Positions 18,178 to 26,804 of a DNA stretch of 64,000 nt are shown here, piece after piece. Both the position numbers and the translations under genes were made by a program. Below the pieces are notes generated by a model. It was not told where the DNA came from. It saw nothing but the letters and a program-made list of their open reading frames with translations, and did no database searches. Origin of the DNA: Pleodorina starrii. Taxonomy: Eukaryota > Chlorophyta > Chlorophyceae > Chlamydomonadales > Volvocaceae. The stretch covers positions 1 to 64,000 of the forward strand of contig BRXU01000073.1 of the NCBI GenBank assembly GCA_030267565.1, written 5' to 3'. Each line of letters opens with the position of its first letter. Position 1 is the stretch's first letter.

Positions 18178-18390
18178 ACGACAGCGCTGGGAACGACGGA
18201 TCGCGATGTCCATTTCCGCATCGCTCACGCCAGCCGCAACGACAATCCGGCGCTGTGGCAGCGCAGCGCGGTCGAGCATCGCCGGATCTACGATGCCATC
18301 GTCGACCGCGACCCGGAGATGTCCGCGATGATGATGCGCCGACATATCGCCAGTGCACGGCTTCGCCGGATCGAAGCGCCGAAGTGTTGA
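18178..18390 (+). pseudogene. Remnant of a GntR/FadR regulator C-terminal (FCD) domain
   Basis: An open frame of about 70 codons without a credible start reads DVHFRIAHASRND and then AVEHRRIYDAIVDRDPEMSAMMMRRHI, which resemble the first metal-binding helix and the final helices of an FCD ligand domain. The central FCD helices between these two parts appear to be missing, and no winged-helix part is found upstream. I read it as the eroded end of a regulator gene. A short unrelated frame is possible. Confidence 0.4.
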
Positions 18391-18462
18391 CAGGAATTCC
18401 CGACGCCGCACCTCCCGCCGTGCAAGCAGTCTTTGAACGACAGGCTGCGACGGCGCAATCCG

Positions 18463-19527
18463 CTAGATGACGGCTTCCTCCAGGAACGGCTCGTTCGCTG
18501 CAATCCGCTCATAACGGAAGGGCGTCAGATCCAGCGTCTGGAACGCCCCGTAAAGGATCAGCTCGGAAACGGCGCGCCCCACTGCTGGCGATTGCTGCAG
18601 CCCATGGCCGGAAAAGCCGTTCGCGAACATGAAGTTCCTGATCTGGGGGTGAAAGCCCACGATGCCGTTGTGGTCCAGCATGTTGTATTCGTAATGTCCG
18701 CACCAGCTTTGCATGACCCGCAGCGCGTCAAAGGCGGGGATCCGGTGCCAAAGCGCCGGCCAGATGCGATCCTCGAATTCGTCGTGCCGGATGGCGAAGT
18801 CGTCGAAATCCGCGGGACCGTCGTCCAGCGGCGTGTTGCCGGTCAGGAACAACTCGCCCTCGGGCCGGACGAAGGTGCCCGACAGGTCGATGACGTTGGG
18901 CATGCGGCCGGGGACCGGCGTCTCGCTGGCAAAGACGAAGCTGTAGCGCTTGTGGGGCATGACGGGGATCGACAGGCCCGTCATGGCCGCGACCTGCTGG
19001 GCGCGCGGGCCTGCCGCATTGACCAGCGTGCCGCAGGACACCACCTCTCCGGTCGAAAGCTTGACGGAGGTCACACGGTCGTCTTCGACCTCAAGCCCCG
19101 TCACGGCATTGTCGATATACTCCACCCCTTCGGCCCGCGCCGCGCGGCGAAAGCCGTTCAGCAAGCCCATGGAATCGAACCAGCCTTCGTCTTTGGATCC
19201 CCAGGATCCCCCCGCCAGATCCTCGACGTTCAGCCAGGGAAACCGGTCCTTCAGCGCGCCCTGGTCCAGATAGACGGTATGGGCGCCCAGGCTGCGCTGC
19301 ATCTCGACCCGTGCCCGGGCGGCGTCCGCCCCCTCGGGCGAGACGCAGTAAAGATAGCCATGATCCCGAAAGCCCAGGCTGGGCGTGGCCTCGCCGGGAA
19401 AATAGGGCGCCATGGCTTCACCGAAGCCGCGGATGAACTCGATCCCGAACTGGCTGATCTTGACATTGATCGGGTTCGAATACTGCTGGCGGATCGCACT
19501 TGTGGACAGCGCGGTCGAGGAAAACTC
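18463..19527 (-). pseudogene. 5'-truncated FAD-dependent amino acid oxidase-like (DAO family) gene
   Basis: About 354 codons match the middle and end of a DAO-family flavoprotein: TLVNAAGPRAQQVAAM near the second FAD contact and a C-terminal NGFSGHGLQQSPAVGRAVSELI FAD-binding stretch. The N-terminal dinucleotide fold (GxGxxG, roughly the first 40-50 residues) is absent. The homology stops abruptly near 19524, where a transporter fragment on the other strand begins. Without the FAD-binding N-terminus it cannot be a working enzyme. It would once have oxidised an amino acid or N-methylated amino acid. It retains good codon use, so the truncation looks recent. Confidence 0.75.
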
Positions 19528-20058
19528 GTGCAGAACATCGCCGCCGCCGGCATGGTCGCGGTGACGCTGTACCTGACCGGCGCGCTGGCCCAGCAGCTGT
19601 GGGGCTTTCCGGCGCCGGTGGTGATGCTGGCGCTGGCCGTGGCGCTGAAGCTGTTCCACGGCATCACGCCGCGCCTGCAGTCAGGGTCCTACACCGTCTA
19701 CAAGTTCTGCCTGACCGCCATCGCCTATCCGATGCTATTCGCCTTCGGCATCGTGCTGACGCCCTGGGAGAAGCTGATCGAGGGCTTTGCCCCCGCAAAC
19801 CTGATCACCATCGTGGTGACGGTTCTGACCATGACCGCATCCGGGTTCTTCACGGCACGGCTGGTCAAGCTTTACCCCGTCGAAAGCGCCATCGTCACCA
19901 GCACCCACAGCGGCATGGGCGGGGCAGGGGATATCGCCATCCTGTCGGCCTCGAACCGGATGATGCTGATGCCCTTTGCACAGATCGCGACCCGCATCGG
20001 CGGCGGCATCACCGTGGGGCTGGCACTGATCCTGATGGCGGCGCTAAGCCGGGGCTGA
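19528..20058 (+). pseudogene. 5'-truncated 2-hydroxycarboxylate (citrate/malate) transporter gene
   Basis: A frame of 176 codons matches the C-terminal part of a 2HCT-family symporter: several hydrophobic helices and the signature HSGMGGAGDIAILSASNRM followed by LMPFAQIATRIGGG. Full-length family members have about 440 residues, so some 60 per cent, including the N-terminal half, is missing. A GTG at 19528 could start translation but the product would lack essential helices. It abuts the truncated flavoprotein gene head to head, both lacking their 5' ends. Confidence 0.75.
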
Positions 20059-20083
20059 ACCGGCCCGTCGGCCCGCCGCCGGT

Positions 20084-20803
20084 TCAATCCGCTGGAATGA
20101 CGGCGCTTTTCATGCCGTGGCGGTGAAAGCTGGCGTCGACGGTGCCCTCGGCCTTCATCCGCCGCACCAGCTCAGAGGCGGCGGCCAGCGCGTCGGGCTG
20201 GCCCTTTGGCACACAGACGGCCGTCTCGGCGACGTGGAAATTGCCCTTGGTCACGCGCGTACCCGGCAGGCGGCGGACCAGATCCTCGATCGCCAGGCGT
20301 CCCAGCGCCAGCGCGTCGCCCTGGCCGGAAACAAAGGCGTCCTGCGCCTCGGCCAGCGTGGTGGCACGGATGATGGAGGCGCCGCCCGCGACCTTTTCGC
20401 AGCTGCGCAGCGTGGCCGTGCCTTCGACCCCGATGATGGTCACGCCCGGCCGGTGCAACGCGTCTGCCACCCGGAACGGGCTGCCATCGTGCACCAGATA
20501 GCTGCTTTCGCCGACATGAAAGGCGGTGCCGAAGTCCACCACCGCGCGCCGCGCGTCGTCGACGGGCGTAAAGGACAGGTCCCAAAGGCCGTCGTTTGCC
20601 GTGCGGATGATATGGGCGGAACTGGTCAGCGGCACCAGCGTGACCGGCAGGTTGGTGATCTGGCCGATGCGGCGGGCCAGATCGACCGTCACGCCTTCGG
20701 GTTCGGCACCGCCTTCGGGGATCATGGTCCAGACGGCCGATTTCGTCGGCCCGACAGCCAGGGCAATGCGGATCGCCCCGGTGGGCGCCAGAACGTCGAA
20801 CAT
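20084..20803 (-). CDS. Type 3 solute-binding-fold protein without signal peptide
   Basis: The 239-residue protein has a two-lobed solute-binding fold of the polar amino acid type (IRIALAVGPTK at 11, EGVTVDLARRIGQIT near 36, GLWDLSFTPVDDARR near 72). The N-terminus MFDVLAPTG has no hydrophobic leader, so it is probably cytosolic or a sensor rather than a transporter subunit; no ABC permease is adjacent. It follows otnC by ten bases on the same strand and seems part of that operon. The ligand is unknown; a link to four-carbon sugar acids is inference from position. Confidence 0.75.
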   Translation of the reverse strand: MFDVLAPTGAIRIALAVGPTKSAVWTMIPEGGAEPEGVTVDLARRIGQITNLPVTLVPLTSSAHIIRTANDGLWDLSFTPVDDARRAVVDFGTAFHVGESSYLVHDGSPFRVADALHRPGVTIIGVEGTATLRSCEKVAGGASIIRATTLAEAQDAFVSGQGDALALGRLAIEDLVRRLPGTRVTKGNFHVAETAVCVPKGQPDALAAASELVRRMKAEGTVDASFHRHGMKSAVIPAD

Positions 20804-20813
20804 GTGCGGTACC

Positions 20814-21449
20814 CTATTTCAGCGAAAAGCGTCGTTCCAGCACTGCCACCTGGCCGGGCGAGAGCAGGCGGACGGGCAGTCCGCGCAGCAGGATCGCCAG
20901 GCGTGTCGTCTCCTCGAGTTCCTCGGCGGCGTGGACGGCCGATAGCAGGTCGCGCCCCGCGACCACCGGCCCGTGGTTGGCCAGCAGGACGGCGGCATTC
21001 CGCCCCCCACGCGCCCGGATCAGGTCCCCCATCGCCGGGTCGCCCGGCGGCACGTAGTCCAGCAGCGGCACCCGGCCCACGCGCATGACCACATAGGGGG
21101 TCAGGGGCGGAACGCAGTCCTCGGGGTCCTGGGCGACAAGGCAGGACAGCGCCGTCGCATGGGTCGAATGCAGGTGCACCACCGCCCCGGTGCCGGGCCG
21201 CGTCTCGTAAAAGGCGCGGTGCAGGAACACCTCTTTCGAGGGCCTGTCGCCGCCGACATGGGACCAGTCGCGGTCCAGCTTCGAAATGCGCCCGGCGTCC
21301 AGGTGGCCCAGGCTGGAGTTCGTCGGCGTCATCAGCCAGCCGTCCGGCAGCGCCACGCTGATGTTGCCGGCCGTGCCGACCGAAAAGCCGCGCTGGAACA
21401 GCGAGGCCGCCAGCCGCACCAGTTCGGCGCGCAGATCGTCCTCGGTCAT
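20814..21449 (-). CDS. otnC: 3-oxo-tetronate 4-phosphate decarboxylase (class II aldolase family)
   Basis: The 211-residue protein is a class II aldolase/adducin-fold enzyme with TAGNISV near 26, the metal-binding HLHSTHA near 92 and a late NHGPVV. Paired with OtnK it decarboxylates the phosphorylated 3-oxo-tetronate to dihydroxyacetone phosphate. Its start overlaps the otnK stop by four bases. The assignment rests on pairing with otnK; fuculose-phosphate-type aldolases share the fold. Confidence 0.83.
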   Translation of the reverse strand: MTEDDLRAELVRLAASLFQRGFSVGTAGNISVALPDGWLMTPTNSSLGHLDAGRISKLDRDWSHVGGDRPSKEVFLHRAFYETRPGTGAVVHLHSTHATALSCLVAQDPEDCVPPLTPYVVMRVGRVPLLDYVPPGDPAMGDLIRARGGRNAAVLLANHGPVVAGRDLLSAVHAAEELEETTRLAILLRGLPVRLLSPGQVAVLERRFSLK

Positions 21450-22699
21450 GGCCGGTCCTCCATCCCGTCCAGCGCGCGGGCAAAGAAATCCTCGGCCCCG
21501 AAGTTGCCCGATTTCAGCGCCAGCGCAAGGCCGGATGCCGCACGCAGCACCGGCACGCCCGGGTCGATCTCGGCCCCCACCTCCAGCGCGCCGGGGGCGA
21601 GCGCCGAGACGACCGCGCCCGAGGTCTCGCCCCCCGCGACCACCAGCCGGGTCACGCCGGCCGCGACCAGCGCGCGGGCCAGGTCGCCGAAGAACCCGTC
21701 GAGTCGCGCCGCCACCGCCTCGCGCCCGTACTCGGCCTGCATCCGCGCCACCTGCTCGGGGCTGCCCGAGGAGAACGCCAGCGGCGCCTGCGCCACCAGC
21801 GCCAGCAGCTGCCGCGCCACCGCCTCTGGCGTCAGCGTCCCGGCCATGACGGCAGGCACGTCGATCTCGATCACCGGATGGGCCGCGCGATGATGCTCGA
21901 TCTGGCGCCGGGTCATGCCCGAGCAGCTGCCCGCCAGCACCACCCCCGGCCCCGGCGCGGTGCGCCGCGGCGCCGCGACCCCCGGTCCCGCCACGTCCAG
22001 GTTCTGCGCCAGCCCCAGCGCGATGCCCGAGCCGCCCGTGACCAGCCGCGCCCCTGCGAGCGCGGCGCCGATCGCCATCAGGTCCTCGTCCGAAGTCGCA
22101 TCGGTGACGACCAGCGTGGCATCGCTTGCCTCCAGCGCCGCCCGGATCGCCGCCGCGCCCTGCCGGACCACGCAGAGCGGCACCAGCCCGACCGGCCCCG
22201 TGCCCTGCCGGCCCAGCCAGCGGCGCAGGTCGGGGTCGGTCATGGGCGTCAGCGGGTGGTCCTGCATGCCGCTTTCCGACAGCAGCCGGTCGCCGACGAA
22301 CAGGTGGCCCTGATAGATCGTGCGCCCCATGGTCGGAAAGGCCGGGCAGACCACCACGCCGCGCGCGCCCAGCCGGTCGGCCAGGGCCATCGCCACCGGG
22401 CCGATGTTGCCCTGCGGCGTCGAATCGAAGGTCGAGCAGTATTTGAACACCACCTGCCTGCAGCCCTGCGCCAGCAGCCAGTCGAGCGCCGCCAGCGACT
22501 GCGCCACCGCCCGGTCCGCCGGGATGGAGCGGCTTTTCAGCGCCACCACCCCGGCCTGCACCGAGGGCTCGGCGGGCCGGTCCGGCACGCCCAGGTATTG
22601 CACCACATGCAGCCCGGGGCTCGCGCCATGGCCCCGCGCCAGCGTGTTCGCGATGTCGCTGGCCCCCGTGAAATCGTCCGCAATGACCCCGATCAGCAT
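21446..22699 (-). CDS. otnK: 3-oxo-tetronate kinase (four-carbon acid sugar kinase)
   Basis: The 417-residue protein begins MLIGVIADDFTGASDIAN, the characteristic opening of four-carbon acid sugar kinases, and has the C-terminal nucleotide-binding domain (VVAGGETSGAVVSALAPGAL). It phosphorylates 3-oxo-tetronate with ATP in the catabolism of threonate- or erythronate-like acids. It overlaps otnC downstream and the racemase-family gene upstream. The dehydrogenase and isomerase that normally complete this pathway are not in the operon. Confidence 0.88.
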   Translation of the reverse strand: MLIGVIADDFTGASDIANTLARGHGASPGLHVVQYLGVPDRPAEPSVQAGVVALKSRSIPADRAVAQSLAALDWLLAQGCRQVVFKYCSTFDSTPQGNIGPVAMALADRLGARGVVVCPAFPTMGRTIYQGHLFVGDRLLSESGMQDHPLTPMTDPDLRRWLGRQGTGPVGLVPLCVVRQGAAAIRAALEASDATLVVTDATSDEDLMAIGAALAGARLVTGGSGIALGLAQNLDVAGPGVAAPRRTAPGPGVVLAGSCSGMTRRQIEHHRAAHPVIEIDVPAVMAGTLTPEAVARQLLALVAQAPLAFSSGSPEQVARMQAEYGREAVAARLDGFFGDLARALVAAGVTRLVVAGGETSGAVVSALAPGALEVGAEIDPGVPVLRAASGLALALKSGNFGAEDFFARALDGMEDRP

Positions 22700-23361
22700 G
22701 ATCCGCCCCCCTGTCCCAACAGCGCCCGCAACCGTTCTACCGCCGCTTGCGGGCTCGCGAAAACAGGAATGTCGGTGGCGCGGCTGGCATCATCCAGCGC
22801 CCGCGCGGTCGAGAAATGCGCCAGGACGATGGCGTCATAGCCGCGCAACTCGCCGGCCTTGGCGGCAACGATACGGTTGTGGGTGGCGATATCGCCCGCG
22901 CGCACCGCCTCGATGGCGCCGGGGGCCAGGATGGTGTCGAGCGTGGCGCCGTTGCCCAGCCGGTCGGCCTCGGCGCGGAATTCGTCCTGCATCGAGGCGG
23001 CGGCGGGGGCAAAGGGGCAGATCATGGCGATCCGGCGGCCCCGGTCCATGGCGGCGCGGAACATCGCCTCGTTCGGTCGCAGCACCGGCCGGTCGGCCCG
23101 CGCGGCCGCCGCCTCGATGGCGGCCCCAAAGGCCGAGCAGGTGAACAGCACCGCATCGGCCCCGGTCAGGATGCCATAGCGGGTCAGCGCCTCGATCCGC
23201 CGGGTCAGGGCGTCGTCGATGCAGCCCGCCGCCTCGCGGTCCGGCGACAGCGAATAGTCCATGATGTCGATGGGCCGCGCCTCGGGCCACAGCGCGGCGA
23301 AGGCGGCATGGACCGGCTCGACGGCGATGGGGGTGGCGTGGATCAGGGCAATGCGGGTCAT
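22693..23361 (-). CDS. Asp/Glu/hydantoin racemase superfamily protein
   Basis: The 222-residue protein has the superfamily fold, with the first catalytic cysteine in LFTCSAFGAA near residue 97. In the matching C-terminal position, where two-base racemases carry a second cysteine, it reads IVLAHFSTARAL, so that cysteine appears absent. It may therefore be an isomerase or decarboxylase-like member rather than a racemase. The ATG at 23361 has AGGA six bases upstream. It overlaps otnK by seven bases and is the first gene of the otn operon. Confidence 0.75.
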   Translation of the reverse strand: MTRIALIHATPIAVEPVHAAFAALWPEARPIDIMDYSLSPDREAAGCIDDALTRRIEALTRYGILTGADAVLFTCSAFGAAIEAAAARADRPVLRPNEAMFRAAMDRGRRIAMICPFAPAAASMQDEFRAEADRLGNGATLDTILAPGAIEAVRAGDIATHNRIVAAKAGELRGYDAIVLAHFSTARALDDASRATDIPVFASPQAAVERLRALLGQGGGSC

Positions 23362-23428
23362 GGTCGTCCTTTCGAAAGGCACGCGTGCCACGCCGGGGAA
23401 GAGCGGGTGGCGCGCGCCGATGCCGCGT

Positions 23429-24143
23429 TCAGGCGGCGTTCTCGGCCGGGAACACCCAGACCTTGTCCGCGGCAATCTGGGCATAGACGCGGCCGGGCGG
23501 CAGTTCGCGGGCGCCATGCGCCTTGATCTGCAGATCGCCCCGGCGCACCCGGTATTCCCAGCGGTCGCCCAGATACAGGCTGTCGTCCAGCACCATTTCC
23601 AGCCGGTCGGGACCGGGCTGGTCGGTGACATGGATCTGCTCGACCCGGATCACCGCCTGCGCCTGCGTATCGGGGGCAAGGCGGGCGCCGTCGCGGACCT
23701 GGCCCGGCAGCTCCCAGCCCTCGCCGCCGATGGTGACGTTCGCCCCCTCGGCCCGCAGCACCCGGCCGCGCGCGATGTTGTTCGCGCCCAGGAAATCGGC
23801 CGCGTAAAAGCTGCGCGGGTTGGAATAGATGTCGTGGGGCGTGCCATCCTGGACGATGCGGCCGTTCTGCAGCAGCAGAATGTGGTCGGCGGCGGCCAGG
23901 GCCTCGGTCTGGTCGTGCGTGACCAGGATGGCGCAGATCTCAAGATCCAGGATCAGCTTGCGGATCCAGTAGCGCGCTTCCTCGCGCAGTTTCGCGTCCA
24001 GGTTGGACAGCGGCTCGTCCAGCAGCAGGACGCGCGGCTGATAGACTAGCGCCCGGCAGATCGCGACGCGCTGCTGCTGGCCGCCCGACAACTGGCTGGG
24101 ATAGCGGTCGGCCAGATGCGCCAGCCCAAGGCGTTGCAGGCAT
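23429..24143 (-). pseudogene. 5'-truncated ABC transporter ATPase (ferric-iron/spermidine type)
   Basis: The frame carries the end of an ABC ATPase: LSGGQQQR signature, Walker B (LLLDEPLSNLDAKLR), the H-loop THDQTEALAAADH and a C-terminal TOBE-type regulatory domain. The Walker A lysine region and the first 100 or so residues are missing, so ATP cannot be bound properly. Upstream the frame runs only to about 24143 (LQRLGLAHLADRYPSQ) and then meets, out of frame, a truncated binding-protein gene. The operon's permease gene is gone. A single internal deletion explains this. Confidence 0.8.
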
Positions 24144-24492
24144 AGCCGTCGGCGGCCAGCGTCATTTGCAGGTCCATGGCCGAGGACCAGACGATGTCCG
24201 CGCCCATCTGGCTTGCCGCCGCCTCGGAAATGGCGCGGTTGTAGGCGCCATTCGTGCCAAGGTCGTTGTATTCGACGGCGATGCCGTATTTCGCGGTAAA
24301 GGCGTCCAGCAGCGCCTGCGCCTGGGCGATGTCGGTCGAGGTATAGATCACGACCTTGCCCTGCGATTTGGCGGCCTCGACGGTGGCGGCGTAATCGGCG
24401 GGATAGCCGGCGGGAACGTCCTGGGCCAGCGCGGTGCCTGCAAGGGCCATGGCGGCGCAGGACAGCGCGAATGCGCGGCGGGTCAGTTTCAT
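24136..24492 (-). pseudogene. 3'-truncated iron-type ABC substrate-binding protein
   Basis: The gene has a proper start at 24492, a signal peptide (residues 1-23, TALA-QD) and the N-terminal lobe of a ferric-iron/putrescine-type binding protein (GKVVIYTSTDIAQAQALLDA near 45). Homology ends after about 118 residues at MDLQMTLAADGYA, where the sequence turns into the ABC ATPase in another frame. The remaining two thirds of the protein and the permease gene are missing. The truncated frame would read on to 24046 as nonsense. Confidence 0.8.
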
Positions 24493-24603
24493 GGGTCTCT
24501 CCTCCCTGACATGGTGTGGCCGCAGGGGCCGCCCGGCCGGACCCGTCTCTCCTCAGGCGGGTCGCGTGGGCGGCGCTCTGCTTTGCAGGCGCGGTTGCGG
24601 CGA

Positions 24604-25692
24604 TCAGGCCGAAACGCGCAGGTCGGCGGGCGCACCGGCGACCTCGGCCGCGACCAGCGCGCCAAAGGCGCCGGTATTGACTTGCCCGCCCAGGTCGCGT
24701 GTGCGGTTCGCGGGGTTTTCCAGCACCGCATCCACCGCGTGTTCGATGGCCGAACCCGCCTCGACCATCGCGGGCAGGCCACGCTGTTCGCCGAGCCAGG
24801 TCAGCATCATCGCCACCGACAGGATCAGCGAGGACGGATTGGCGATGTTCTGGTTCTCGATGTCGGGGGCCGAACCGTGCTGGGCCTGGGCGCAGACCAG
24901 CCCGGTTTCTGCGTTGGCGTTGATCGACCCGGCCAGGCCCAGGCTGCCCGACAGTTCGGACGCCAGGTCCTACAGGATGTCGGAATAGAAGTTCGTCGAC
25001 ACGATCACGTCATAGCGCGACGGGTCGCGCACCAGATGGGCGGCCATGGCGTCGATGATGACGTCGTTCAGCTCGACCTCGGGGAAGTCCTGATGGACCT
25101 TGCGCACCCAGTCCAGGAAGAAGCCGTCGGTGATGATGAAGTTGTTGGCCTTGTGGACCGCCGTCACCTTCTTGCCGCGCCGCATCGCCAGCTTGAAGGC
25201 CTCGCGCGCGATCCGCTCGCAGGCTTTCGAGGTCAGCTTGCGCACCGACAGGGCGACGTCCTCGGTCGGCATGAACTCGCCCAGGCCCTTGTACATGTTG
25301 CGGTCGGGGTAAAAGCCCTCGGTCGCCTCGCGCATGATGACCAGGTCCATCTTTTTTCCCGGCAGATAGGGCCGGGTCCGCGCGGGCCGCACATTCGCGT
25401 AAAGGTCCAGCCGCACCCGGAACCCGCCCGAGACGTTGACGCCGCCCTTGTCCCGCGCCGGGTAATCCATGTGCGACTGCGGACCCAGCACGATGCCGTC
25501 ATAGGTCCGGGCCTTGTCGATCACCTCATCGCGCAGCGTGGTGCCGTATTTCTCCAGGCTGGGGAAACCGACATCCTCGTAGTCGCTGGTGATGCCCAGG
25601 CCAAAGCGTTGGTTCGCTGCCTCCAGGACCTCCATCGTCGCCCTGGTGATCTCGGGACCGATGCCGTCGCACGGCAAGACAAGGAATCGCAT
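24604..25692 (-). pseudogene. Isopropylmalate/isocitrate/tartrate dehydrogenase-family gene with in-frame TAG
   Basis: From the ATG at 25692 the frame encodes 240 residues of a beta-decarboxylating dehydrogenase (LPCDGIGPEIT at 6, KVTAVHKANN near 194, SRYDVIVSTNFYSDIL at the end). A TAG at 24972-24970 follows, then 121 further in-frame residues complete the family's C-terminus (DLASELSGSLGLAGSIN, HGSAPDIENQNIANPSSLIL) up to a TGA at 24604. Homologues usually have serine at the TAG position, and TCG to TAG is a one-base change. The full length of 362 residues is normal for the family. Divergent from the GntR regulator at 25823. The substrate is not resolved. Confidence 0.82.
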
Positions 25693-25746
25693 TCTTTTCT
25701 CCCTCTGCTGCCCGTCCGAATCGGTGGGCTTGCTTGAATTTGTATT

Positions 25747-25766
25747 TTTGCATCATCAAAAGCAAA
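25747..25766. promoter_or_regulatory. AT-rich divergent control region with inverted repeat
   Basis: The 130 bases between the dehydrogenase gene and the GntR gene are strikingly AT-rich (25734-25800) and contain TTTGC-N10-GCAAA, a candidate site for the GntR regulator that starts at 25823. Promoters for both directions must lie here; I cannot fix their boxes. Confidence 0.4.
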
Positions 25767-25822
25767 TTGTTTTTTGGTTTTTCTTCTGTCAAAATGCAAC
25801 CAAGGCTGCTTTGGGATAGACA

Positions 25823-26740
25823 ATGAACGACCAGATTCGCCAACCGCAGGCAAGCCTGCACACGCCCCTGGTGCTGAATGTCGCAGCCAGGATCCGAGAC
25901 CTGATGACCAGTGGCGAGGTCGCGATCGGCCAGAAGCTGGTCACCCAGTCGCTGGCCGACCAGTTCGATGTCTCACGCTCTCCGGTGCGAGAGGCGTTGT
26001 TGCTGCTGGCCGAGCAGGGGCTGCTGGAACAGATCCCCAACCGGGGCTTCTTCGCCAAGGCGATGCCGGAAAGCCGGGGCGATCCGGCGGAGCCGCTGCT
26101 GCGCGAGGCGGGCAGCGCCTATCACCGCATCGCCGACGACTGGCTTGCAGACCGCATTCCTTCGGACATCACCGAACAGATGCTGCGCGACAGATACGGC
26201 CTGACAAAGGCCCAGGTCAGCGAGATCCTGGTCCGCGCCACGCGCGAGGGCTGGGCCGAGCCCAAGCAGGGTTATGGCTGGAAGCTGCTGGCCGTGGCCA
26301 AGACCGCCGAGTCATTCGAGCAGATCTATCGCTTTCGCATGATCATCGAACCCGCGGGGATGCTGGAACCTACCTTTCGGCTGGACCTCAGGGTGCTGGC
26401 CGACCTGCGCCGCACGCAGGAACGGATGCTGGAAGGCGATATCGCGCGGCTTCCCGCCGAGCGCCTGCTGGAAAACGGCGCCATCTTTCACGAGGAACTG
26501 CTGCGCCTGTCGGGCAATCCCTTCATGCACATGTCGCTGGTGCGGGTGAACCGGATGCGGCGGCTGATGGAATACCAGGCCGACCTGGACCGCAACCGCC
26601 TGACAGTGCAATGCACCGATCACCTGAGAATCCTCGACGTGCTCGAACGCAATGAACTGCTCGAGGCCTCGTATCTGATGCGGCAGCACCTGTCGGGGGC
26701 CCTGGCACGCAAGATGCCAACGACCACGCCCGGTGACTGA
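25823..26740 (+). CDS. GntR-family regulator with two tandem winged-helix domains and an FCD domain
   Basis: The 305-residue protein has a first GntR winged helix (about residues 16-82, LADQFDVSRSPVREALLLLAEQG is the recognition region), a second one (about 98-156, ITEQMLRDRYGLTKAQVSEIL, then GWAEPKQGYGWKL as wing) and an FCD ligand domain (about 165-295). GntR proteins of this subfamily normally have one winged helix and about 230 residues. It diverges from the interrupted dehydrogenase gene and precedes the frameshifted aconitase gene, so it probably controlled a tricarboxylate or hydroxy-acid pathway. Confidence 0.85.
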   Translation: MNDQIRQPQASLHTPLVLNVAARIRDLMTSGEVAIGQKLVTQSLADQFDVSRSPVREALLLLAEQGLLEQIPNRGFFAKAMPESRGDPAEPLLREAGSAYHRIADDWLADRIPSDITEQMLRDRYGLTKAQVSEILVRATREGWAEPKQGYGWKLLAVAKTAESFEQIYRFRMIIEPAGMLEPTFRLDLRVLADLRRTQERMLEGDIARLPAERLLENGAIFHEELLRLSGNPFMHMSLVRVNRMRRLMEYQADLDRNRLTVQCTDHLRILDVLERNELLEASYLMRQHLSGALARKMPTTTPGD

Positions 26741-26804
26741 CCGGGCCGATTTGGCTTTTCATCCTGAATTAGACAGAATTGACGCCGACAGGCGGGGGAG
26801 AGTC

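Noticed and set aside
24970..24972. TAG as a pyrrolysine codon, suggested by methylamine metabolism in the window
   Set aside because: The gene is a beta-decarboxylating dehydrogenase, not a methylamine methyltransferase; the site normally has serine, and the organism uses the oxygen-dependent tmm route. No pylT or pylS is visible.
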